A DNA stretch of 48,087 nucleotides, from NCBI GenBank assembly GCA_014382705.1, contig JACNJE010000123.1, forward strand, positions 1 to 48,087. The letters are read 5' to 3'. Every line of letters begins with the position of its first letter. Positions within the stretch are counted from its first letter, which is position 1. This DNA is from Verrucomicrobiota bacterium (GTDB lineage: Bacteria > Verrucomicrobiota > Verrucomicrobiia > Limisphaerales > UBA1096). Made by a program: the position numbers and the translations under genes. The notes below the pieces were generated by a model. The model was not told where the DNA came from, made no database searches, and was given only the letters and a program-made list of their open reading frames with translations. Positions 25,541 through 32,223 of the stretch are shown piece by piece.

Positions 25541-25804
25541 GTGGAGTTCGAGTTCGACCCGGCCAAAAGCGAAGCCAACAAAGCCAAGCACGGCATCGAC
25601 TTCGTGGAGGCTCAACGGTTGTGGCTCGATAACGGTGCCGTGCGATTTCCGTCTGATCGGTTCGGCGAAAAGCGGTGGGGATTGATCGCGCGATCGTCTG
25701 GGAAGGTGTGGACGGTGTTTTTCACTATCCGCGACGGTATAGTGAGAATTATCAGCGTACGAAGGGCACGAGTGGAAGAAGTAATTTTTTATGAAGGCAA
25801 TTAG
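25541..25804 (+). CDS. brnT: BrnT-type toxin
   Basis: 87 residues starting at GTG 25541. The sequence begins EFEFDPAKSEANKAKHGIDFVEAQRLW, which is the BrnT N-terminal signature (W/F-D-x-x-K-x-x-x-N-x-x-K-H-G-I-x-F). The rest continues with RWGLIARSSGKVWTVFFTIRDGIVRIISVRRARVEEV, the RelE-like core. It should be a type II toxin that cleaves mRNA. The antitoxin gene overlaps by 14 bases downstream, which is the usual BrnT-BrnA layout. Confidence 0.92.
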   Translation: MEFEFDPAKSEANKAKHGIDFVEAQRLWLDNGAVRFPSDRFGEKRWGLIARSSGKVWTVFFTIRDGIVRIISVRRARVEEVIFYEGN

Positions 25805-26108
25805 CAAAAGAACAACACGGAAAGCAGCCCCTAAAAGAGCAAAGAGAAAAGCAGTTAAAAAATCTCCCCCGAAAACCGTTGAAGAGTTCGATCAACGGTT
25901 CGATGACGGAGAAAGCATTCTCGAGTACATGAACTTGTCCAAGGCCGTGAGGCTCCGTGATTTGCCCCCCAAGCGCGTCAACGTGGATTTCCCCGTCTGG
26001 ATGGTGAACTGGCTGGATTGGGAATCCAAGCGGCAGGGCATCAGCCGCCAAGCGTTGATCAAGGTCCTCATCACCGAACGCATCGACCGCTCTAAAAAAT
26101 CAGGTTAA
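25791..26108 (+). CDS. brnA: BrnA-type antitoxin
   Basis: 105 residues. The C-terminal half (PPKRVNVDFPVWMVNWLDWESKRQGISRQALIKVLITERID) is a ribbon-helix-helix DNA-binding domain of the BrnA type, in which the RVNVDFP strand precedes the two helices. The N-terminal part is strongly basic (KRTTRKAAPKRAKRKAVKKS), unlike typical BrnA; it may be an extra DNA- or toxin-binding tail. It overlaps the toxin gene by 14 bases and likely represses the pair's promoter. Confidence 0.88.
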   Translation: MKAISKRTTRKAAPKRAKRKAVKKSPPKTVEEFDQRFDDGESILEYMNLSKAVRLRDLPPKRVNVDFPVWMVNWLDWESKRQGISRQALIKVLITERIDRSKKSG

Positions 26109-26330
26109 CACCTCCCTCCCCCCATTAAGTTTCGGCATTCGCGGGAGCGTTCTGGGGTGCGGTTCTCTGCACCGCACTCCAAGACGCTGCCGCGATATTT
26201 GCGCCCATCAATAACGCATCATGTGCCATGCCAATTTCAGCACACTCGACCTTGTCAATAACAAGAAATGATCCCACAGACGTCCCAGGAGGTGAGTTGA
26301 CAAAGGGCCGGTTCTCGTTATCGACACTTG
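26109..26330 (-). other. Intergenic tract with hairpin and possible coding remnant
   Basis: No complete gene is convincing here. A short inverted repeat, GTGCGGT (26157-26163) and ACCGCAC (26171-26177) with a 7-base loop, lies near the left end. The minus strand is open and could encode residues such as EIGMAHDALLMGANIAAASWSAV, which might be the degraded end of a former gene, though this is not strongly supported. Confidence 0.35.
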
Positions 26331-26672
26331 TCACTTGCTGGAAGGCGGTTTGTTTTTGCCCTTGGTTGACTTGGGCTTGTCGGTCTTGGATTTGCTGTCG
26401 CTCTTGGAGGGTGAATCCGACTTTTTCGTGGACTCGGATTCTTTCTTGGCACCGGCCTTGTAGCTGTCGCTGCGGTAGTCGGTCTCGTAGAAGCCGCTGC
26501 CCTTGAAAAGGATCCCTGCGCCGGTGCCGATGGCGCGGCGGATCCTGCCCTTGGCCCACCGTTTTCGTGGGCAGACCTCCCTCGGGCAGGTCTCCAGCGC
26601 GTCGGCTTTGATGGATTGAAACAACTCAAACTCGAGGTTGCACTTTTCGCACTGATAGTCATAGGTCGGCAT
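26331..26672 (-). CDS. FmdB family zinc-ribbon protein
   Basis: 113 residues. MPTYDYQCEKCNLEFELFQ with the two later cysteines in ETCPREVCP gives a C-x-x-C...C-x4-C zinc ribbon typical of FmdB-type regulatory proteins. IRRAIGTGAGILFKGSGFYETDYRSDSYK is the usual conserved continuation. The C-terminal third is a low-complexity Lys/Ser tail. Function is not established for the family. It is divergent from the Nif3-like gene, with a 121-bp promoter region between them that holds no gene. Confidence 0.9.
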   Translation of the reverse strand: MPTYDYQCEKCNLEFELFQSIKADALETCPREVCPRKRWAKGRIRRAIGTGAGILFKGSGFYETDYRSDSYKAGAKKESESTKKSDSPSKSDSKSKTDKPKSTKGKNKPPSSK

Positions 26673-26793
26673 AGATAATCGATTCCAAAAAACCGCAGCG
26701 AGTAACGGCTCGCCCTCCCCGAAAGTCAAGACCGAGCCGATCGAAATCATTTCCCGCTTGGCTTGAGGCGGCCGGGTTGCTTCCCTCCCGTGC

Positions 26794-27555
26794 ATGGCCA
26801 GGGCCAAGCTTGCCAACATCGTCGCGCACTGCAACCGCACCCTCAAGCCGGAGTCGTTCGAGGACTGGCCCGGTGCGGTGAACGGGTTGCAGGTGCAGAA
26901 TCGCGGCGGCGTGTCGCGCATCGCCGCCGCAGTCGACGCCACCCCGGCCACGGTTAAGAAGGCGGTCGACGCCGGGGCGGATTTGTTGATCGTCCACCAC
27001 GGGCTATTTTGGGGGAAAACACATCCGTGGACCGGCAATCGATACAAGCTGTTGCGGCTGTTGCTCGACAACAACGTCGCCGTTTACAGCTCACACCTGC
27101 CGCTGGACGCGCATCCGCGCCTCGGCAACAACGCCCAGCTTTGCAGGGCGCTTGGCCTCCAGTCGCCCAAGCCGTTTTTCGCTGAGCGCGGCCAGGCGAT
27201 CGGCCTGCGAGGCACGCTAGATCTCACGCGGGCGCAGTTGGCCAAGCGCTTGGCCAAGGCCACCGGCACAGAGCCGACAGTGCTGCCGGGCGGCGCGGCG
27301 CGTTGCCGCAAGATCGGCGTCGTCACCGGCGGCGCGGGCGCGGAAATGAAAACGGCTGCCGATGAGGACGTGGACACGTTCATCACCGGCGAGGGGCCGC
27401 ACTGGACCTTTGCGCTGGCCGAGGACCTTGGCCTGAACGTGTTTTACGGCGGTCATTACGCGACCGAGACGTTCGGCGTGAAGGCGCTCAGCGAACATTT
27501 GTCGAAAAAATTCAAGCTGCCGTGGACGTTCATCGACCACCCAACCGGCCTGTGA
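26794..27555 (+). CDS. Nif3-like dinuclear metal centre protein
   Basis: 253 residues of the Nif3/YbgI family. The metal site shows in LLIVHHGLFWGKTHPWTG, SSHLPLDAHPRLGNNAQL and, near the end, FYGGHYATETFG with the His/Glu pair. VVTGGAGAEMKTAADEDVDTFITGE is the family's second half. It has been annotated as GTP cyclohydrolase 1 type 2, but the true role is uncertain. Two palindromes 12 bp apart (27238, 27250) encode AQLAKRLAKATG, in the region between the two half-domains. Confidence 0.93.
   Translation: MARAKLANIVAHCNRTLKPESFEDWPGAVNGLQVQNRGGVSRIAAAVDATPATVKKAVDAGADLLIVHHGLFWGKTHPWTGNRYKLLRLLLDNNVAVYSSHLPLDAHPRLGNNAQLCRALGLQSPKPFFAERGQAIGLRGTLDLTRAQLAKRLAKATGTEPTVLPGGAARCRKIGVVTGGAGAEMKTAADEDVDTFITGEGPHWTFALAEDLGLNVFYGGHYATETFGVKALSEHLSKKFKLPWTFIDHPTGL
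27238..27257. repeat. Tandem pair of palindromes inside the Nif3-like gene
   Basis: Two TTGGCCAA cores exactly 12 bp apart, at 27238 and 27250. The 12-bp step adds four codons (LAKR) without a frameshift. Confidence 0.9.
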
Positions 27556-27570
27556 CGCCGACGATTGCCA

Positions 27571-28092
27571 ATGCCCGGTTTTCAAAATAGCCTCGACCCC
27601 GTGAAGCGCATTTCATTCCTCGTAGCCGTGCTGCTGCTCGGGGTGCTGTCGAGCGTTGACGCCGCGCAGCCCGGCAAAATCAGCAAGGTGCTGCCGCATT
27701 GGCTCGACCTGCAGGGCCGCCACACCCTCTCCCCCAGCCTGCTGGAGCGCGATGCCTATCAGGCCAAGCTCCGCGCCGACCGCAGCCTCTGCTCCGGCAT
27801 CCGGTTTGACATTAAGTGGGCCGGAAACAGGAGCGGCAATGTGAAGCTTCAACTCGAGCTGCGCGTGACCGGCGAGGCCAAGCCGATCGTGCGCGAGCAG
27901 GCCATCAAGCCGGGCCGCCGTGGAGGCTGGGACGCCATCACGCTGGACGGCGAGGGGTTCAAGGCCGTCGGCAAAATCATCGCCTGGCGCGTGCGGTTGC
28001 TCGACGGCGACATCGAGCTGGCAGCGCGGCGCTCGTTTTTGTGGACCGATCGCAAGCCGGCAGCCACCGCCGAAAAACCGGCTGTCGATTGA
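27571..28092 (+). CDS. Small secreted protein of unknown function
   Basis: 173 residues: signal peptide (FLVAVLLLGVLSSVDAA), then a beta-rich domain (SGIRFDIKWAGNRSGNVKLQLELRV; IIAWRVRLLDGDIELAARRSFLWTD). I do not recognise a family. It starts 15 bases after the Nif3-like gene and ends 31 bases before parB, so it may share their mRNA. ATG 27571 is chosen; GTG 27601 would start right before the hydrophobic core. Confidence 0.75.
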   Translation: MPGFQNSLDPVKRISFLVAVLLLGVLSSVDAAQPGKISKVLPHWLDLQGRHTLSPSLLERDAYQAKLRADRSLCSGIRFDIKWAGNRSGNVKLQLELRVTGEAKPIVREQAIKPGRRGGWDAITLDGEGFKAVGKIIAWRVRLLDGDIELAARRSFLWTDRKPAATAEKPAVD

Positions 28093-28123
28093 CAACCGCC
28101 GCGCCCTCCCCCACTCTCCGCAC

Positions 28124-29038
28124 ATGGCAAAAACCGGTTTAGGCCGGGGCTTGAGTTCCCTGCTGGGTACCCGCCCGACGGCTGACAAAAAAACCAACTC
28201 CGGAAATAAACCGGCGAGCAAGCCATCCCCCGAACCCGCCGGGACTCCCAACGAGGTGCCGGTCGGCGAGATTCTCCCCGGCGCGATGCAGCCGCGCAAC
28301 GGATTTGATGACGACTCACTGGGCGAGCTGGCCGAGTCGATCCGCGAAAACGGCATCATGCAGCCGCTGGTTGTGCGGCCGCGCGAAGGCGGCTACGAGT
28401 TGATCGCCGGCGAACGCCGCTGGCGCGCCTCGCAGATGGCCGGCTTGGCCAAGGTGCCGATCATCATCCGCGATGTGGATGACCGGACCGCGCTCGAGCT
28501 GGCGCTCGTCGAGAATCTGCAGCGCGAAAATCTCGACCCGATCGAGGAGGCCAAGGGCTACGCGCAGTTGGTGGACCAGTTCGACCTCACGCAGGAGGAG
28601 ATCGCGGCCAAGGTTGGCAAAAACCGGGCCACGGTGGCCAATGCCCTGCGGCTCATCAAGCTGCCGCCGGAGGTGCAGGCGCACGTGCGCGACGGCCGTC
28701 TCTCGAGCGGCCACGCCAAGGTGATCCTTGGCCTCAAACACACCAACGACCAAATCGCCGCTGCCAAGCGCGTGATCAAAAAGGAGTTGAGCGTGCGGCA
28801 GACGGAGGAATGGGTCGGCGCGCTTGGCCAAGCGGCCCCGGGCAAAATCAAGCGCGTCCCGGCCGCCAAGGGCGGAGCCAACGCCCACATCCTCGACCTC
28901 GAGGCCAAGTTGCGGGATCGGCTCGGCACCAAGGTTGCGTTGCGCTACCGGAAAGGGAAAGGCTCGGTCGACATCAAGTTTTTCAACGACGAGGATCTGC
29001 AGCGCATCCTCGAAGTCCTCGGCGTCAAGGCCGACTAA
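28124..29038 (+). CDS. parB: ParB/Spo0J partition protein
   Basis: 304 residues. QPRNGFDDDSLGELAESIRENGIMQPLVVRP and ELIAGERRWRASQ give the CTP-binding N-terminal core (GERRWRA), followed by ALVENLQRENLDPIEEAKGY. The helix-turn-helix is LTQEEIAAKVGKNRATVANALRL. The C-terminal dimer domain (SVDIKFFNDEDLQRILEVL) ends the protein. It binds parS and helps chromosome segregation with ParA, which is not in this window. Palindromes encode AGLAKVPII and GALGQAAPG. Confidence 0.96.
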   Translation: MAKTGLGRGLSSLLGTRPTADKKTNSGNKPASKPSPEPAGTPNEVPVGEILPGAMQPRNGFDDDSLGELAESIRENGIMQPLVVRPREGGYELIAGERRWRASQMAGLAKVPIIIRDVDDRTALELALVENLQRENLDPIEEAKGYAQLVDQFDLTQEEIAAKVGKNRATVANALRLIKLPPEVQAHVRDGRLSSGHAKVILGLKHTNDQIAAAKRVIKKELSVRQTEEWVGALGQAAPGKIKRVPAAKGGANAHILDLEAKLRDRLGTKVALRYRKGKGSVDIKFFNDEDLQRILEVLGVKAD

Positions 29039-29053
29039 TGATGAGGAGTTCAA

Positions 29054-29159
29054 GGGAGGGACGGGTTCCACCCCGTCCCGATTGAAAAAAGGAAGCGGAA
29101 ATAAAATATGAACGGCAGGATGAACAGGATTGGGGACGAGGTGGAACTCGTCCCTCCCC
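29054..29159. repeat. Paired inverted hairpin element (GGGACGAG family), copy B
   Basis: The left unit (29054-29079) has arms GGGACGGG and CCCGTCCC around TTCCAC. The right unit (29132-29159) reads GGGGACGAG-GTGGAA-CTCGTCCC with CTCCCC. They are in opposite orientation, 52 bp apart, as at 22213-22280, between parB and def. Each unit can form a hairpin, or the two can pair with each other. Confidence 0.82.
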
Positions 29160-29205
29160 ATTTTTCTCTGCGGCCCTCTGAGTCTCCGTGCCCTCTGCGT
29201 TTAAT
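29160..29205. repeat. CTCTGCG/CCGTGCC-type intergenic tract
   Basis: The stretch TTTTTCTCTGCGGCCCTCTG and its continuation GTCTCCGTGCCCTCTGCG lies between the hairpin element and def. I recall similar text in intergenic DNA of unrelated genomes, so it may be a widespread repeat; I could not search. Confidence 0.45.
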
Positions 29206-29252
29206 GGATCGACGAACCTCAACTCCAAACTTGAAACTTCAAACCCAATAGA

Positions 29253-29819
29253 ATGCTTTTGGAAATTGTCAAATATGGCGATCCCGTGCTTCGGCAGAAG
29301 GGCGAGCGCGTGGAGGAAATCACGCCGGAAATCAAACAACTCATCGACGACATGCTCGAGACGATGCACGAAGCGCACGGTATCGGCCTGGCCGCGCAGC
29401 AGGTTGGCAAGGCGTTGCAACTGGCCACCGTGGATGTGACCGATGTGGAGGATCGTCCGTCACGCATGAGCCTCGGCGGCGAGCCGGTCAAGCCGGAGGA
29501 TTACATGCCGCTCGTCCTGTTCAACCCGGAGTGGACCGCCGTCGGCGATAAAAAAGAAGAAGGCCCGGAAGGTTGCTTAAGCTTCCCGGAAGTGTACGGC
29601 GAGATCGAACGCCCCGAGGAAATTGACGTGACGGCGACGGACGAAAACGGCGAGCCGATGGCCTTTCGCTGCGGCGGCCTGCTTGCGCGCGCCATTCAGC
29701 ACGAGTGGGATCACTTGCAGGGCATCCTGTTTATCGACCGGATGGACGCCTTCGTCCGCACCGAGCTCAAGCCAGAGTTCGACGCCATTTTGGCTGAAAC
29801 CCAAAAAGCGCTGGACTGA
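29253..29819 (+). CDS. def: Peptide deformylase
   Basis: 188 residues with all three deformylase motifs: GIGLAAQQVG (43-52), EGCLSFP with the metal ligand Cys108, and QHEWDHLQG with His150, Glu151 and His154. It removes the formyl group from nascent N-termini using Fe2+. It ends one base before the stop of the opposing TPR gene, so there is no space for a terminator between them. Confidence 0.97.
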   Translation: MLLEIVKYGDPVLRQKGERVEEITPEIKQLIDDMLETMHEAHGIGLAAQQVGKALQLATVDVTDVEDRPSRMSLGGEPVKPEDYMPLVLFNPEWTAVGDKKEEGPEGCLSFPEVYGEIERPEEIDVTATDENGEPMAFRCGGLLARAIQHEWDHLQGILFIDRMDAFVRTELKPEFDAILAETQKALD

Positions 29820-30830
29820 TCACGGCGCGGTTGCCGCCCTGCGATTGGCCCGGACGGACTGCAACAACCCCATCCCTCGCTGGTATTTTGCGGCAGCCGT
29901 TTTGCCGGCCTGCTCCGCTGAGCTGATTTCGCTTCGGGCAGCGTTTTGTTCCTCCGGAGTTTTCGCCTTGGCCAACGCCGCCTTGGCCGCCGCGAGCCGC
30001 TGCTGCTCGTACACCATGCCGCCCTGCGCCATCTTGACCGCCTCGCCCAGTTCCTTCTCGGCGGCGGCAAACCGGCCCTGCTGCGTGTAGGCCGCGCCAA
30101 GGTTTTGCCGGGCGTCCACGTACGTCGGCTGCAGGCGCACCGCCTTGGCGAAGTAAACCGCCGCCTTGTTGACGTCGCCCTTCATCGCGTGAACCGTCCC
30201 GAGGTTGTTGTGCGTGCTCGGGTTGTCGGGGAAAATCCGGATCGACGCCTCAAAGTGCTGAATCGCCTCGTCGTGCCTTTCGAGGTCCTTCAACAGATTG
30301 CCGAGGTTGTTGTGCGCCTCGGCGTAGTCCGGCGCCAGTTTCAGCGCGCGTCGGTACTCGGCAATGGCCTTGTCGGCCTCGCCCCTCGCCTTGTAGGCAA
30401 TGCCCCGGTTGAAGAACAGATCCGGGTCGCCCTCCTTCTCGGCGAACTTCAGCGCCTCGTCGTACTTGGCCAGGGCGGCCTCCGGCTGGCCGGCGGCGAT
30501 CAGGGCGTTGCCCTCTTTCATCAGCGCCACGACCTTGTCGGGATCGCCCAGCGGATTGCCCGCCTCGCCGTCGAGCTGGATCGCGTTGAGTTCCGCCAAA
30601 ATGTCGTCGACAGACTCCTCGCCGTCCGCGCCCCCAACGGCCAACGGCGTGGCATCGATTGACAACGGATCGTTCGCCCCAACCGGCTTGGGAGCCACCT
30701 GCACCCCGGCCGCCGGCTTGGTCGCAGCGCGCTCCGGGGCCGGATCGGGCGACGGCTCCGCACCGCACCCCGCCAGAAGCGAGGCCAATGCCACCCAACC
30801 CGCAATCAGACGGTTCCGAAATCGATCCAC
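29820..30830 (-). CDS. TPR-repeat lipoprotein
   Basis: 336 residues from GTG 30830, which gives a compact lipoprotein signal, DRFRNRLIAGWVALASLLAGC. ATG 30890 would give a longer form. A low-complexity linker follows, then four to five TPR units (ALIAAGQPEAALAKYDEALKFAE; NRGIAYKARGEADKAIAEYRRAL; NNLGNLLKDLERHDEAIQHF; NNLGTVHAMKGDVNKAAVYFAKAV; NLGAAYTQQGRFAAAEKELGEAV). It is likely anchored in a membrane and acts in protein-protein contact; the partner is unknown. The C-terminus is alanine- and lysine-rich. Confidence 0.87.
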   Translation of the reverse strand: MDRFRNRLIAGWVALASLLAGCGAEPSPDPAPERAATKPAAGVQVAPKPVGANDPLSIDATPLAVGGADGEESVDDILAELNAIQLDGEAGNPLGDPDKVVALMKEGNALIAAGQPEAALAKYDEALKFAEKEGDPDLFFNRGIAYKARGEADKAIAEYRRALKLAPDYAEAHNNLGNLLKDLERHDEAIQHFEASIRIFPDNPSTHNNLGTVHAMKGDVNKAAVYFAKAVRLQPTYVDARQNLGAAYTQQGRFAAAEKELGEAVKMAQGGMVYEQQRLAAAKAALAKAKTPEEQNAARSEISSAEQAGKTAAAKYQRGMGLLQSVRANRRAATAP

Positions 30831-30910
30831 CGGGCGGCAAACTATCAAACCTTGGCCAAGCTGCAACCCTTGTCCACCCCCGTTTCTCATCGGCCGCCCG
30901 ATGCAATTCC

Positions 30911-30926
30911 GCGCTTGGCCAAGCGC
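30911..30926. repeat. Intergenic palindrome between TPR and esterase genes
   Basis: GCGCTTGGCCAAGCGC in the divergent space between the TPR lipoprotein (-) and the esterase (+), with another core at 30852-30859. Confidence 0.85.
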
Positions 30927-30969
30927 GGACTGCGCGGTTAGGTTGGTTCCCGATCAATCCGTTCGACTG

Positions 30970-32208
30970 ATGCTGCAAAAAACGATCCCAACCCTGGCCG
31001 CGCTTGGCCTGTGTGCCAGCGCGCTGTTCGCCCGCGAACTCAAGGAGTTCGACCACGATGTTAACTACGACGAATCCCGCATCCCCCACTACGACCTTCC
31101 GGATCCGCTCGTCACCGCCGAGGGCAAACCGGTCACCACTGCCGAGCAATGGAGGAATGTTCGACGGCCACAGATCCTCTCGCTGTTCGCCAACTTCATT
31201 TATGGCACCGTGCCCGTGCCGCCCGATCCCATCGTGCAAACGTACCATGTCGTCAAGGAGGACAAATCGTTCCTCGACGGCAAGGCGACCAAGCTCGATA
31301 TCTCCATTCGTTTCAAAAACCGCAAGGGCACCGCGCAGACTCATGTCGTTATGTTCATCCCAAACCAAGCGAAGGCGCCGGTGCCCGCGTTCATGATGCT
31401 GAGCTTCGACAGTCCGCGCGGATCGAGTTTTCGATTGAGCAACAGCCGCAAAGGTTGGCTTCGCAACGGCGTGCCACTCGCCGACCTGATCGCGAACGGC
31501 TACGGCTACGTTTCGGTGTATCACGGCGACCTGATCGGGCATAATGAAGTGTCGTTCGGCGGGGGCATCCACAAGCTGTTTTTCCGAGACGGCCAAAGTT
31601 ACCCCAAGGCCCACGAATGGGGCGTGCTCGCCGCCAACGCCTGGACCGGCATGCGCGTGCTGGATTACCTTGAGACAAACCACCGCATCGACGCCAAGCG
31701 GGTCGCCGTCATGGGGCATTCCAAGATGGGCAAGGCTACGCTTTGGGCCGCAGCACAGGACGAGCGGTTTGCGCTCGCGATCTCGGCGCAGTCCGGCTGC
31801 GGCGGCGCGGCATTGTGGCGGCGCAAGTACGGCGAAACCATGGCCAAGCTAAACCGGTTCCCGCACTGGCTCAGCATCAACGCCCGAAAGTTTAACGATC
31901 GCGAGGACGATCTCCCGGTGGATCAGCACATGCTGCTCTCACTGATCGCCCCGCGCCCCGTTTACGTCGCCAGCGGCACGGCGGACACGTGGGCCGATCC
32001 GCACGGCGAATTCCAATCTGCCAACCACGCCGCGCCGGTGTACCGCCTGCTCGGTAAAAAGCCGTTGGCCACCACCAAGTTACCTGCCGCCAACCAACCG
32101 CTGCTCGACGGCGACATCGGCTATCACATCCGCACCGGCGGCCATTCCGTCGATCCGTACGACTGGGAGCAGTTCATCATATTTGCCAATCGACAGTTGA
32201 AACCGTGA
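30970..32208 (+). CDS. Alpha/beta-hydrolase, glucuronoyl/acetyl-xylan esterase-like (CE15-like), secreted
   Basis: 412 residues. A signal peptide (TLAALGLCASALFA) is followed by a large catalytic domain. The nucleophile elbow GHSKMGKATLWAAAQDERFALAISAQSGCGGAAL has Ser in GHSKMG. The acid/His part is AKLNRFPHWLSINARKFNDREDDLPVDQHMLLSLIAPRPVYVASGTADTW and, near the end, GGHSVDPYDWEQF. These match the bacterial CE15/acetyl-xylan esterase-like hydrolases annotated as 4-O-methyl-glucuronoyl methylesterases. ATG 30970 gives a good signal peptide. It likely removes esters from plant or algal polysaccharides. Confidence 0.88.
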   Translation: MLQKTIPTLAALGLCASALFARELKEFDHDVNYDESRIPHYDLPDPLVTAEGKPVTTAEQWRNVRRPQILSLFANFIYGTVPVPPDPIVQTYHVVKEDKSFLDGKATKLDISIRFKNRKGTAQTHVVMFIPNQAKAPVPAFMMLSFDSPRGSSFRLSNSRKGWLRNGVPLADLIANGYGYVSVYHGDLIGHNEVSFGGGIHKLFFRDGQSYPKAHEWGVLAANAWTGMRVLDYLETNHRIDAKRVAVMGHSKMGKATLWAAAQDERFALAISAQSGCGGAALWRRKYGETMAKLNRFPHWLSINARKFNDREDDLPVDQHMLLSLIAPRPVYVASGTADTWADPHGEFQSANHAAPVYRLLGKKPLATTKLPAANQPLLDGDIGYHIRTGGHSVDPYDWEQFIIFANRQLKP

Positions 32209-32223
32209 CGTTTGGCCAAGCCG

